The notes under the pieces are model-generated. The model made no database searches. It was given only the letters and a program-made list of their open reading frames with translations, and was not told the DNA's origin. From Papilionanthe hookeriana x Papilionanthe teres (Eukaryota > Streptophyta > Magnoliopsida > Asparagales > Orchidaceae): 64,000 nt of DNA. Of the stretch, positions 11,070 to 24,168 are shown piece by piece. The position numbers and the translations under genes were made by a program. Positions within the stretch are counted from its first letter, which is position 1, and each line of letters begins with the position of its first letter. Location: positions 29,313,185-29,377,184 of the forward strand of contig CM040431.1 of assembly GCA_022702705.1 (NCBI GenBank), written 5' to 3'.

Positions 11070-12400
11070 TCGGACCTCGTCCGACCGGAATGTAGTAGGT
11101 CCACTCCTAGTTTATGGACCGCGACCTCTCGGAGCTAAACCCGGCATCTCATCGTAGCTCCAAGCAAAACAGTCTTTGAATTCCATTAATAACTTGATTA
11201 TTTCTTCGGAGTCTTCTTTATCGAGTAAAGAGCTAACAAAGGCAGGTCTAGCTCTTCGCTAGTACCTAAGTTAACTTCTATTAACTCATCTATCGTAGAT
11301 TTGATTTCTTCTTCGAATTCCGGTGGAGCGTCTCCAATTTGCAAATCTTCGAGTTCGTCCGTAGTTTCCATGCAGCTTTCATTAGATTCGCAAGTGACAA
11401 CCAAGCAAAATTCGCATCATCAATCGACTCTACCGTGCCGAATCCGAGACCATGCTTTGAGTCGGGTGGCGACCGGAGTTATTCCATAAATTTTCAAAAC
11501 GTTGTGATTGACCTTTTGTCCACCGTCGGGGTAAGAAACCACGTTGAATTAAATTTCGAACACAGGGAGAGTACCACTCAAAAGGCAATTCCATTAATTC
11601 TGATGAAGTAGCATCTTCAAATTGTACATTATTTTCAGTTTTGGAGGAAGAAGCACCACGGTAGAATTTGATTGGTTTTGCACCACCGCTACGTACCTCT
11701 TCGACCTCCATACCCTCGATCTTATTAGAACGGATCGGGGTCGTGGTCATAGTATGTACATAGTGGTTAATCTTCTCGTACATCGATTTATATTCTTCGT
11801 TTCTTTCATCTTCGAGAGGGATTCCGAATTGCGGCTTCTTCCAACTTATTGTCGCCGCTTCTTGTTTGATTTCTTTTTCTTCTTCATAACTATCTTCCCA
11901 ATCGACATTGATGGTTGGTTTCCTCTGTCCAATCGTCCTAACGTCTCTACCACGACCTCGTCCCCGGCCTCGACCTCGGATGCGAGTTGTGGAGAAACCT
12001 TCACCATCTCGCCGTAAGGGAGTGGTGAGCGACTCGTTGGACTAGAATTTCGTGTTCTTCGTTGTTCCGAACTTTCTTTGCTTCATTTGTCATGGTATCT
12101 CCCGGAGAAGATCGTTTTCTTCGGTGGTGCATAATAAGCCGCATCCTCGTGGATTCCAATTTCATGTACGGAGAATGGTCGTAAGTCACCTTTGATGCAC
12201 TCGTTCCCCTCCATCGTAGTACTTCGATGCACCGATGTAGAGATGATGGTACCATCCTATTTTCATGTATCCATGGTCGGCCCAAGAGAGCGTTGAATGA
12301 TGTTTCGAATCAATTATGTGAAATTTCGCGGTTGTCTTTGCTAAGTCACCGGTCTTCATTAGCAGCAGTTATCGAGCCGAGGGCTCTTTCTCCTTTCCGG
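11070..12400 (-). pseudogene. Polyprotein linker between protease and RT
   Basis: This acidic, poorly conserved stretch on the minus strand has open pieces at 11198-11404 (rich in Glu and Asp), 11430-11783 and 12001-12285. No named domain is seen. Its position between protease and RT fits the long linker found in Tat polyproteins. Confidence 0.5.
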
Positions 12401-12410
12401 TCGAATCCTC

Positions 12411-12915
12411 TTAATAACATTTTGTCCGCTCGAGCTCGCGAGCATCAATTTCCAAGTATGCTAGCGTTCGAAGATTCATTATATCGATTGATGCTCCCGG
12501 ATCCACCAATACTCCGGAGAGTGTAAATTTTACGATCAGAATCGAAATGTACAACGGTCGGTCGTGATCCGTCGTTCCAAGTAGTAGGTCGTCGTCCGTG
12601 AAGGTAACACCTCGTCGTTCTTTTAACGAGCAAACCTCATCTAAGGACTCTCCGGCCATTTGAGCTAAGCAAATTTCGGATCAAGTAAGGCCTTGATCGA
12701 GCTTCTCTCATCTCCTTTCGATAAGATGAGAGCGTCGTAGATGCTCGCTTGGTCGGTAGTTTCCTAAGATGGGCTAGCACGTTGTAGTCCACTTTGTTTT
12801 CATGTGTCTCTCGCTTCTTCTCGAATGGGTATTTCTTCTCGCCGGTTGGTTCTTCCCGAACAACCACCGCTTCCCTTTCGTCTTGGACCCATTCTCGGAG
12901 GTAGAACTTTTCCAC
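12411..12915 (-). pseudogene. Tat aspartic protease region
   Basis: The minus-strand frame at 12411-12659 has FTDDDLLLG, RPLYISILI and VLVDPGASIDIMNLRTL. The last is the aspartic-protease active-site loop, with P where many proteases have T or S. The upstream piece (12637-12915, YNVLAHLRKLPTKRASTTL) is the usual lead-in. The protease would cut the Gag-Pol polyprotein. Confidence 0.75.
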
Positions 12916-12918
12916 TCC

Positions 12919-15269
12919 TTAAGTCGACTTCGTAATTTCTCCGAATCTATCGTCGAGCTCGTCGGTGTCTTTTCGAATCGGAATGACGAGCTCTTCCGGA
13001 TTAGCTTCGTAGTCCGAAGGCTCTAACTCTATCGCGACCGGAGCTCCTCGAAACTCGCGTACGCATTCGTTGCTTGTCGAACTCTCGTAGCCTCCTCGAT
13101 GGATGTCTTCTTCATTATTTTGCTTGTCGAGATCGTGTATGATTCGAGAATTGTCGTTGGTATCGAAATCGATATCCGGATTATCGTTAGTTACGTAATC
13201 GTTAGAAACGAACAAACGTAGCCAACGCCATCACCCTTATCATTATATGACCCCACCGAAGTGAGCAGATAATCATACAGAGTCGAAGGTTCGAGGGATT
13301 TCTCCCCCGAATCGGAAACAACTATCCTAGGATAAGCGCCCCTAGTCTAGCCTTAGGTGCCTCGCTCTCTCTTCTTCGTCAATTTTCTTCTTTTCTTCAA
13401 TCGTCTCCTCGTCGAGGTAGTTCTTCTATCGCAAGTGATAAGTATCGGCTTAACGAGTTTCAAACTCCGAATCGAAGCTCGTACCGAAGCGGTCCGGATG
13501 TCGTCTAAAATCTTTTTCGAAGACCTCGTCCAAGCGGTAGTCCATCCATCGTCGGCCGTATGTGGATTTATCTGAATGATGGGATCGACCGAGATAACAT
13601 CGACGGAACCTCCTTTCTGGGGTTCCTTCATGTACTCCTTCGGGATCGTTATATTCCCTTTCCGCAGGTTGTCATTGAGCCAACTTTTAAAGGTAATGCA
13701 ATCTTCTATTTTGTGTCCAAGCATTTGGTGGTAAGGGCAAAAGTTGGGATCACCTTTCTTGTTGACTTCCTATGGTCTTTTAGGCTCTGGCAGCTGGAAA
13801 TCTGGAGTCTTCATCAGACTACGGAACATTTTCGGCACTGCTTCATTCTTTAACGGATATTCTCTGCTCAAAAGCTCTCTTAATGTACGTTGCGGACGAG
13901 GTGGTTGTTCATAATGTCGAGATGACCGATAGCCGGGCCGGGTTGCGGTAACTCGTTGTGGTTGTTGCGGCCGTTCTGTGGTATTTGCAGTCGGTTGCTT
14001 GCCTTTGTCAACTCGCCGCGACGATCCCGGATTTCTTTTCAAAAGTCTTTACGGTGCTTTTGTTTGTCCGTCTTGTCGGTGAAACTTAATTGCTTCGCCT
14101 CTTCTTGCAAGCTTCCGGCCTCGCTTAACAACTTCTCGAAAGTCTTAATAGTAAATCCTCGAGGAGAAGTGCTATCGGGCCATGGATGCTTTTTAGCAAA
14201 ATGCCGACCGCATGCCGTTCTTGCAGCTCGTGGTTCACACTTCATACTTAAGTTCCTCCATCGGAGTATGTAATCCACCAAAGTTTCATTCGGCTTCGCT
14301 TCTCTACCACTAAATCACCTATAGTGATGTGGTGCCGAGCTCCGGCGAATCGCTCGATGAAGAGGTTCTCTAGCTCCGAGAATGTCTTAACCGAACCGTT
14401 TGGTAACTCCGCATACCAGCCGAAAGCGATTCCCGACAGATCGCCGACGAACCGTCGGAAGAGTAATGCATCGCTCCCGCCGCATTGCAACAACCGGCAC
14501 GAAAGTGTGCTACATGCCGTCGAGGGTTCCCGTTCCATCGAAGGTCTTAAACGCAGGTGGTACGAAGCCTTTCGGTATCGGACGGCGTCGAATTCTTCGG
14601 GGTAAGGTCTACCCGTCCGAATGGATGTCCCGCTCTTCGATTGTGCTAAGGCTTCTCGCACTCCGCTCGTTCTACCAAGTTCTTGATATCCTTTTCGTGA
14701 ATCATACTTTGTGTTGTATCCTTTTTCACCGATCATCCCCATCGACGGACGTAATCTCCTTTCCTCCGTCTATAATGTGAATGACCTCTCGGGGTGTTTC
14801 CCTTTGTGGTCGTACTTGACTCCGGAGAGTGGCCGCAGCTACGGCCATCTCTTCCATCCTTTTCGCCATTCGAGCGATCGTGTCGTCTTTCTCTTGAAGC
14901 CGTCTTCTCATCGCCCGGCTCCTCTCTCTCGCGCCGCAGGAGCACCTCGCGAAGCCGATGAAGCTCGTGTCTCAACCATGTTGATTTCTCGCGTATTCGT
15001 CGTCCATGAATTCCGATGAATCAATCTCGTCTCCGAACTTTTCTTCTCTTTCTTTTGCCAATCGTCTGGATATCGGTTCTCAACTTTTCCATGGCATCTT
15101 CTAGCGGGGCTTTCGTGTGTCTTCGTGGTTGTCGTGTGATAGCTTGCCGGGTCCCCTTCTCACGAGTCCCCTTCATCGCGGTAAGACTTTCTTCGCATTC
15201 AAGTCTCCCGGCGAGACTTTCTTTCTCGGCCGTCGTTTCAATCTCAATCGCCCGCAGATGGGACGCCAT
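12919..15269 (-). pseudogene. Tat gag region with coiled coil and zinc-binding box
   Basis: In element order: a charged, coiled-coil-prone N-terminal part (about 14730-15269, with LQEKDDTIARMAKRMEEM), then the conserved capsid-like segment at 14248-14742 (IAFGWYAELPNGSVKTF, FIERFAG) and YILRWRNLSMKCEP (14039-14281). After that come RTLRELLSREYPLKN (13770-14042) and a zinc-binding box CPYHQMLGHKIEDC near 13700-13735. The product would form the particle that packages element RNA. Four or more frame changes separate these blocks. Confidence 0.87.
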
Positions 15270-16740
15270 ACCATCCTTCCGGTAGCAGAAGGTCTAGGAC
15301 CGTATGGTCCGTCTGGCCAAATGTCGGAAGGTGGTATCCTCCCTAATCTGTAATCCCGAGACGACAACGGGCGGACTAGCCTTCATCCTTTTACTCGGCT
15401 TTTCCGTCATGATGGCAGTGTTCTACTCGGGGCCCAAGACGGGATTTGACCGGCACCCGCCCTATCCTCCGTAGAATTTCTGATACGGGGCAGTTTTCCT
15501 TCTTTGCTAACTTTTCTACCAAGGTTTGCAGTCGAGCAAACGGCGTAGTTCTAGTCCTTTTCTTACGGCTTTCGTTATAATATGCGGGCTGTGGTAATTT
15601 GGCAGCAATTTTGCGAATATTTTCTTCATTTTCTGCGGCGGAGAGGGGATGAAATCGCTTCCTCCCAACAAGTGGTATGTATTCAGCAATGGTGTATATT
15701 CTGGCAGCTTCCGGAATTTCTTCTAGAAAGCAATTTCAGCAGCCTCGGCTTCTTTAGCGATCCTTCTATTTCTATTTCTTCTCCGGGTCTTTGTTAGTGA
15801 CGGAATTCTTAAACCGGACCCGATCTCGAAAACGAAGGTCTTACAGAAGATCTCGTACCCTCCACGTAACGGTCCATCATAATCTCGGATTTCTTTCCCC
15901 TTCGATTTGGCAAAAGCTCGGGCAAGGTGCGAAACAACTAGACCAGCGTGGGTAGAAAGAACAGTCCTCCCGTGGACGCTTCGGTACTCCTCTTAGTCGG
16001 GATCCTTCGCAGAGGAGGGAATTCTTGGGTCGACCTAAGGTCGAACTCAAGCAATGGCTCTTCACTTCGTGTACCTTGTTTATCGCTGCAAAGAGGGAGA
16101 CGTCGGTGATCTTGACATTTGTGTTTTCAAATCCTCGTCCAAATCGGATGATTCCATTGTCGGGCAGCTCATCCTTATAGACAGTCGAAGTCCGATCCGT
16201 TGGTGAAGGAGAAAATCAGCCTTCGGGGCTTCCATTTCGCAGTAGGTAGATTCTCGGTTGTCGGTCCCAAGTTATGCTTCTTTTCTTTAGGACGAAAAGA
16301 AAGGAATTGAAAAGAGTCCGAACTCATTCATGTTCATGTATTTATAGAAGGAATCACTTATTAAAAGAATCACTTATTAGAGAGTTTGTTTATTTAGAAC
16401 GGAGTATTCAAAGGTGTAGAGAAGGTAAGGAACCCGAATCGGAGTTGGAAAGGAAAAAAGAGTCTTAAGCAAGACTTCTCGACTCGAAGGATCACTCCTA
16501 AACTAACACCTATCGGGGTCCACCCCACCTCGAAATGAGGTAAAGGATCTCGGAACCTCTCCGTTTATGGGTGTCTAAACAGATGGCTCCTAAATCCGGG
16601 AGAATGTTGGTTGTACTTGTTCAAGGTAGAAATGAACATAGTATCCCAACGGAAAGAAGGGTAGTTCGATCCACAAGGACATGGATGCACTACCGATTTT
16701 TAAGAGCTGAATTATTCGATTAAAATGGAGAGAGGAACTT
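15270..16740 (-). other. 5' leader of Tat element
   Basis: There is no recognisable domain between gag and PBS. Near 16320-16340 the minus strand reads TCTATAAATACATG, preceded by a direct repeat of AATAAGTGATTC at 16350-16380. This could be an internal promoter or chance. Short ORFs here have no recognisable features. Confidence 0.45.
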
Positions 16741-16758
16741 GTCCTCGCTGAGTCGCCG
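16741..16758 (-). other. Primer-binding site of Tat element
   Basis: Six bases inside the 5' LTR end, the minus strand reads CGGCGACTCAGCGAGGAC. The GGCGACTC core followed by a G-rich stretch resembles the PBS I know from Tat/Ogre elements. The tRNA itself was not matched. Confidence 0.6.
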
Positions 16759-16940
16759 AAATAATGTCGGCATATTTTTTAGGTTGTGTGTTTTATTTTG
16801 AAAGAGAGTCGCCTACAAAAATTGTCGGCGAATTTTAATTTAATTTAAATAAATAATTTGAAAAGTAGTATTTGATTTTGAAAATAATTTTAAATTTGAA
16901 AATTTTAAGATATGAAATCAAACTGATCTCACATCCCGAA

Positions 16941-16955
16941 TAGTTTATATAAACG
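16941..16955 (-). promoter_or_regulatory. Candidate LTR TATA box, LTR-B
   Basis: The minus strand contains GTTTATATAAACTA, about 180 bp before the end of the LTR in element orientation. The motif is kept in LTR-C (about 28602-28614). A start about 30 bp downstream would leave a U3 of about 7.2 kb and a short R-U5. This is inferred from position and conservation. Confidence 0.5.
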
Positions 16956-18854
16956 AGCGCCGCACCACAAACCGTGTATCTATCCCAAAGAATAGACACA
17001 CTCGCTCGATAATGGGGCTCGATTAAATAAACTAGAAAGGTTTCGTGACATCCGTTCGTCTCGCGAACCAATTTTATAAGCCGATAAATTCCCCGCTTAA
17101 TATGAAACTATTAAACATGGTTTATATTACTCGGGTTCTTAAAGTTCCCTATAAGGGCAAGCCCCTATAGTTAATTACATCTTAAGTAATGGGAATCACC
17201 TAAGAAAACTCTCGATAATAATCAATAATTCGCTCTCAAGAATTTCAAAGTTTAAGTTTTCAAAGGGTTGAATTTTGGAAATTTCAATATGGAATGGATC
17301 AAATTTGGAACAGCTTATTTTCGGGAGTCCAATGGAAGAAAAGTAGGAGAAGTCGAGGATCCAAGAAGAATCTCGACAACTTCCCAAACTATCCTATTGT
17401 TTGGCTTCAATTTGAGAGTTTATTTAATATTGTAATATCGTCAATTTTAATTAATTAGGACTTATATTAGTATGACATAATCATACAAATAGCCTCGAAG
17501 ATGTGAGGGTTTATGTCGTACCAAACAACTACCTCTAATCCTAAAACCGTTAGAGCTTAATTTGCATAACATGATTATGCAAATGCCTAACGAAAAGTTG
17601 AGGATTTATGTCGCACTAGGCAAACTACCTCGAAATCCTATGGCTTGGTTATTTAATTCTAAGAATGGTTTTGCTGATGTAGATTTCAGTTTTGCTGACG
17701 ACGATGGCCGTGCTGCCCACCATGCTTCGAGCTCCTTGTTGTTGCAGAGATTTAATTTTAGAAATCATAAATCAGGAGATGAGAGAAGTGTTTGGTTTAG
17801 AGAAGTCTTAATTTCCAAGTGTTTTTGTGTTTTAATTAAAACAAATCTTAAAGTTGATTATAACGACACCGGTTAAGATCCCACGGCTCCATCCTTCCGC
17901 ATCATTATTTTTATCGGATTCACTTAGTCCAGATGAATTTGCTAAACTCAATCGAATGAGTTCCACACTTTCATTTAGACCGTTGAAATCCCGTTAAGCA
18001 ACACGTAGGTTACATCATCCGAGGTATTCCCGATCATCCAACAAGACGTTTTAATTTAGTTGTAATTGTAGTTTTGTGTTCGTTTGTGATTAAATTTTGA
18101 GTTGTCTTATATTTCGAAATGTCGTGGAGGTGAATTTTATCTTGTAGTGTCTTTTATTTTAATTTTGGGTTTCAGTTTTGGTTTCTGTCCTAAAGGTGTC
18201 GGTTTTCATGCAACTGTTGTTTATCATGCAAGAAAAATAAGTGCGATGCGATTAAATAAATTGCAATAAAATAAATTGCAATAAAATAAAAGCGTACCTG
18301 GAGGGTCTTCTCGTCATTCCGAGCTGCACTTAAAACATAGTTAGAATATTTAAGCAAGTTCCTAGGTAAAGCTAAGGGAAAAGGTTTATGGTTTTCTACC
18401 AAGTTCCTAATCCTATAGCTAGTCATTTCCTATGACGTCTAGGTTCTTTGTGTTTTTAGTTCGAAGACGATTTTCTTCATCAAAGAACAATTAAGTTCAA
18501 TCGTTCTCGTAGAATATCCTATCATATCGAGGAAGTGCTTAAGAAGAATCTTAAACATCTTTTCAATATTTCTAGGATTGTTTTAAGTCCAAGAGAATTT
18601 AATTATATAAATGAATCGATCGTCCGAGGTTTTCAAGTTTTGTTAACTTGCTCAAGTGAACTAGGATGTTTCGAATATCCTTATAAGTGAAGTGTCACTT
18701 CATTTGATATTCCATTTAGTGAGTTATGATAATAAAAGCTCCTAAGGGCAAAATGATATTTAATAGTTTGTGATTCAAATTTAAGTTCAAATTAATGATT
18801 TAAGTTTGGAATAGTGTTCAAATTATTTTAGGTTTATGTCTTAAGTGATGTTAT

Positions 18855-19215
18855 TTAATTTAACTTAATTTATTTTAATTTAATTTATTTTAATTTAATT
18901 TATTTAATTTAATTTGATTTGATTTAATTTAATTCAATTTAATTTATTTGATTTAATTTCTTAATTTAATTTAATTTAATTTAATTTAATTTTAATTTAA
19001 TTTAATTTAATTTAATTTAATTTAATTTAATTTAATTTAATTTAATTTAATTTAATTTAATTTAATTTAATTTTATTTAATTTAATTTTATTTATTTATT
19101 TAATTTAATGTATTTAATTCATTTAATTTAATTTAATTTGTTTATTTAATTTAACTTAATTTTAATTTAATTTAATGCAACTTTTAATCTTAATTTAATT
19201 TAATTTAATTGAAAA
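18855..19215. repeat. (TTTAA)n pentanucleotide-rich tract in LTR-B
   Basis: Near-perfect runs of TTTAA are interspersed with TTTATTTAA variants. A shorter, more broken version sits at the same LTR position in LTR-C (about 30535-30770). Confidence 0.9.
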
Positions 19216-22200
19216 TTTTTGAAAGAGCTTAATGATTTAATTTTTATTTAATGGTTAAGTCTTTTAATATTTTAAATTTGAGTTATCATTTTAATTAAGA
19301 GTTGAGTATTAATGAGATGATTAATTTAGGGATTTTTAAATTAAAGAATAAATCTCTTCCTAATAATATCCCTATTTTAATAATTCCAAATTTATTATCC
19401 TTCCAAATTCAATTAATTATTTAATTAAAGTTTAATCATTTTAAATTGCTTAATGGGTTTCTACCCTTTAATTATTAAATTTCAATCATCCAAATCAGAT
19501 TAGGATCAAATATTTTACTTGTTAATTTTTATTAAACCTAAAGTTTTAATTAAGGGTTAAAATTTTAATTACCATTTTGCCCTTTAAGCCTAATAATTTC
19601 ATAACTCACTAAGTTGAACTCAAATGAACTTGAAATTTTTATGAGACTTCACTCATATGTCAATAAAGACATGAGAGGAGAAAATGTGATTTTTCTGTAT
19701 TTAATTTATTTATATAATTATTTTTTGTAGAAAAGAGAAATTTCCAAGGAAAATTGAATAACATGACCAAGGGAAAGTTTCTGTCTTTAAGAAAATTAGG
19801 GGACATTCCTAATGACCAGAGGACCACTTGGACCAAATTTTGTAATTTTTTGAATTATATTTTATTTATTAGAATTATTTTAACTTCTGGAGTATTAATT
19901 AATTTAAAAATAAAATAAATGTTGAAAAATAAGTTTTATAATTTTTAAAATTCTCTCTGATATCAAGGATTCCAGAGAACCAAACTTTGCAATTTTCTGA
20001 TTTTTCTTTGATTTATTATAATTATTTTGATGAAAATGCTAGAAAATAGATTTTTTTATTTTAAAATTACCCTAGAGCTTTAAAAATTAATATTTCACTA
20101 AATAGACCTAGGAAAAATATGGGACTTATTCCTAAGTGATTAAAATTCAAAATATAACATTTTAGTGAATTTTATTATTTTTGTGATTTTTATTATTTTT
20201 TAATTATTAAAAATATTAAAATAATATTAAAAATCAACTTTTTTAGAAAATTGAAATTTTAATTTTCTTAAACTCCCCTGATATCAGAGAGACTCCAAAA
20301 CCAATTTGGTGAATTTTTGAAAGATATTTTGAAAGTTATGAATTTTTAAAGTTTAAAATGGCTAAGTGGCTTAATCAACCCAATTAGTGGGGCTAACCAA
20401 GTCCAATCGACCTCAAATTTTTATGGTGGGTTCCTCTGATCCTAAAGGTCAGTGGAGAATTGATTTCAAGTCAATTTGATCTATAGTTAACTCTAATTAA
20501 TTAGAGATCTATTTTGGGTGTTTAAGCCAATTAGTGTTAATTTAAGTGAATTAACTCAAATCCTATTTTTCCTAGTGGTTCTCTGGTCATAAGGAACATC
20601 ACCAAATTTTCCTAGAATTTATTTCTCAACATGCTAATTTTTGAAATTAAAATACTTAAATCAGCAACATGCATTTGAAAAATCAATAACTTTTCACAGA
20701 GATGGCCTCCGACCTCGGAAAATTCAGTGAATGTCCCTAAGTTCGGAGGCTTCAAAAGCCCTATAGTCTCATGCCATGGTGAATTGTATACATGCATGGA
20801 GAATTAAAACAATGCAGGGAGTAAATAATTAATTAAAAATAAAATACCTGGACAAAATTAATTAATTTCTTTTCCACATTATTCTCCTTTCGTTCACCGA
20901 GCAAGAGGGTATTTTTATTTTATTTTTGTGATTTTTCTACACAAAGATATGGATTTTTAAAGTTCTGGAATTAAATAAATAGAAAATATTCCTATTTATC
21001 TACTTATCCACGCGGCGCCGCGTCAACCTCGGCAGACTCCGAAATGCCGCGTGGCGCGCTCCCATTCGACGCCGCCATCCGAGTCGCAGCCCGGGTCCCG
21101 CGGTTCTCGTACCGTCTCCCCGGTCCGACGCCATCCGAGCCGTCCGTCCGCGCGTGTATTAAATGGACTCGCATCCGTTCATCGTCCATGACCGGTGTGA
21201 TCCCGTGACCGTCCACACTCTAACCCTAAGAACTCACTCGATTCTCAATGGATTTTCGTGTTCTTATGCTCTATGGATTCGTCTCGAAGAGACGAACACA
21301 TCCATACTGTAATCATGCATCGAAATTAAGGCATTTGAAATGGAGAATCTCCGAAGCTCGGGATGAAGAATTAGCTCATACCTTGCTCGCAGAAGTGAAG
21401 CTTCGATCCGAGAGTTGTCGCACCTTCGATCGGATCCCGGCAAGCTCCGCATGAAGTCTCCCGGTCCGTGAATCGTCTCAGGTCGAACTTCGACCACAGC
21501 TCGATCACAAAGCTTGGAGTCCTGGAGCAACCGGGTGGCCCGGAGATGGGGCTTTTGCCGGCGGACACCTTCCCTCGGTCCGGTGAAGGTGTAGGACCAA
21601 TCAATTTGGGGATTGGTTCACCGTGGGAAGTGTCCTCGGTTTTGGGCTCGGATTTCAACTCGAAATCGAGCTCACAGAGAAGAAATGGCAGGGGGATCTC
21701 ACCTGGGGATCAAGTGCTCGTGTATGAGGAGGGGTCCGGAACAATTTTGGCAGCAGTCTTGGCAAGGTTCAGTGCAACTCTCTTCTCATGGCCGCGAGGG
21801 GGCGGTGTTTAACAGCATGGCTCGAGGGCCTCCCGTGGGAGTTAGGGCTCTGGGATCGACTGCTCCGTGAGGAGAAGAACAGCCATGGTGGCCACTGAGA
21901 CATGGGCAGCCTCGCCAAGGGAGAATTCCAAAGTTCGGCTCCTCCCAAGGTTTCGGCCATGGTGTTTTCCCGCGGCCCGGTGGCCGGCCGGCTGTGCACC
22001 GGTCACCATCTTGTTCGAGTGGGTCGTGGCGTGGGTTTGGTGTATTCAATCGAGGTTTGACATGTGTAAAGTGGTCGAATCAAAGTAGAAAGGGGAAGGG
22101 GCTATTTTAGCTTCAATTTGGTCAACCCATTGGTTCGGGTTGGGTGCACCTCCCTATGGCCTCGATTTTGGGCCGAGAGGATCGGGCTGAGTCACCGCCA

Positions 22201-24147
22201 TGGAGTGGTGAAGTCTCCATCCATGGATTAGGTGGCAAAGCATGGTTTAGAGTGCGACATGCTTAAGGTAAAAAAAGGCTTAAGAAGGATTAGGAAAGGG
22301 GGTCCTCCTTTTTCCATTAATGGCTTCGATCACATGTCAAACTCTCCATGGCTTCATGTGGCTTGTCCATGGCTTCGCATGGCTTCGTTTTCGCTTAGTG
22401 GAAAAGTTTAGTCAATTTCATAAAAATGGTTTTAAGAATTTTTGGTAATTTGGTGTAAAATTTGGATGGTTTGTCATATGGCTTTGTTTAGAAAGATTTG
22501 ATTGCTGATTTAGGACTTAGGAATGATTTTAACTAAGTGAGGATGAGATGAGATTGTAATGTGGGCTTTAGGATCGGCTTCGTTTTGAGTTCGGTCTGGA
22601 ATCGGCCTTTGAATGTCTTTTAGAAGTGGGCTTTTAGATGAAAATTTTGCAAAGGGCCATGCCAAATAAATGTTGGGTTTAGTTTAAGGATGTGTCATGA
22701 GTGATTTGAGACAAGTTTGAAGTGATTTGGGCTCGAATTGGTTTGAATTTGGGTTTAATTGGTAAGTGGGCTAAAGTGGGCCACAATGGGCTACCATGGG
22801 CCAAAGTTGGGCTAGAGTTGAAGTTGATGTGAAATTAATGTTGGGAAATGTTTATGGGAGTGTTTCAAAGAGGTTTTGGCTTTGGTTGGGTTTTGATTTT
22901 GGGGTTCGGGCTCATTCTGGGCTAGGTTCTCGGTTTAGGTCAAAATGGGCCTTTTAGCTTTGGGTTGAATTCTGAGTGGGGTTTGGATCAAAGTTTTGGG
23001 CAAATCATGTTAGTGTTTTGTTCATGGGGATGTTAAGGAAGGTTTGGAAAAGACTTGGGGTTAATTGGAGTTGAAATGGGTGAGTTTGAGTTAGGTTTGG
23101 GTCATGGGTCCAAATTGGGCTTTAAGGCCAAAAGTGAAATTGGACCCAAATTTCAATCAAATTAAGCTTGTCTTTGGTCTAGATTGGTGTTTGGGATGTT
23201 GAATTGAAGTTTAGAATTGAATTGGACCAAAATTGGGGTCAATTGGGTAGGTTTGGTTTGACATCGGGTTTACTTCTGGGTTAAAATGGGTCAAATTGGG
23301 GGTTTTGATAAAAGTGGGGCAAATTGACAAAATTGGCCCATGGTGTAGTTGAACAAAATGAAATTGGGAATATTTGGGATTTTCTGGAATTTTCTGGGAA
23401 TTTTCTGAATTTTTGGATTTTTGGGTCAAAAGGGGTATTTTGGGTATTTGGAAGGTATTGGGGGGTATTTTTGGAATTTTTGGTATTTTTGGATATGGAT
23501 GATCAGTTTGAGTGATGTGGGAATGTTTGGGATTGATTTTGGAGAATTTTGGGTAATTTGGAGAATTTTGGAAAATTTAGCTATTTAGTGCTTGGGTAGG
23601 TCAAGTGGTGTAGGTCCCGGGGTCAAAATCGAAAATTTGGAAAATTGAAGATTAGGTGGATGTAAGTGAAATGAAAACATCTTTGTTGAGCCATGAAGCC
23701 ATATCAAGCCCACATGAGCCATGAAGGGACTCATTTGAGGCATCCACTACGTTGTTCCTAACCCTCTGCCCAAGGGCCAGGGGTTAAGGACCATCCATGT
23801 GAATCACCTACATGAGTCAGGAAGTCAAGTCAGGTATGGGTGTGTTTTTAGGAGGTGTGTGAAAGTGTAGTGCATAGGTGTAGTGTATGTGTGAGTCAGC
23901 CCTTCACTGCACTGAGCCACCTGTGCGCGTCCTAAGGCCAAAGAGTCCCATAGGAACTCATCCTTTAAACTTCCACATTCGATTTCAACCCTCTAGGTGA
24001 TTAGGGGTCTATAGTCAAGTTTGTGGAGTTTGCGAGGAGTTAAGAAGTGGTTTGAATTTCTAAAAGGTGGGTCCCAATTCTAGTCCTCTAAGATAGTCAA
24101 AGGAAAAGCCTAAGGCTAGATCCTAAGTACTAAAGAGAAGAAGAGAA

Positions 24148-24168
24148 GACCTCATCAAAAATGAGGTC
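24148..24168. repeat. 8-bp inverted repeat at LTR-B outer edge
   Basis: GACCTCAT and ATGAGGTC flank a CAAAA loop, identical to the structure in LTR-A. Confidence 0.75.
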
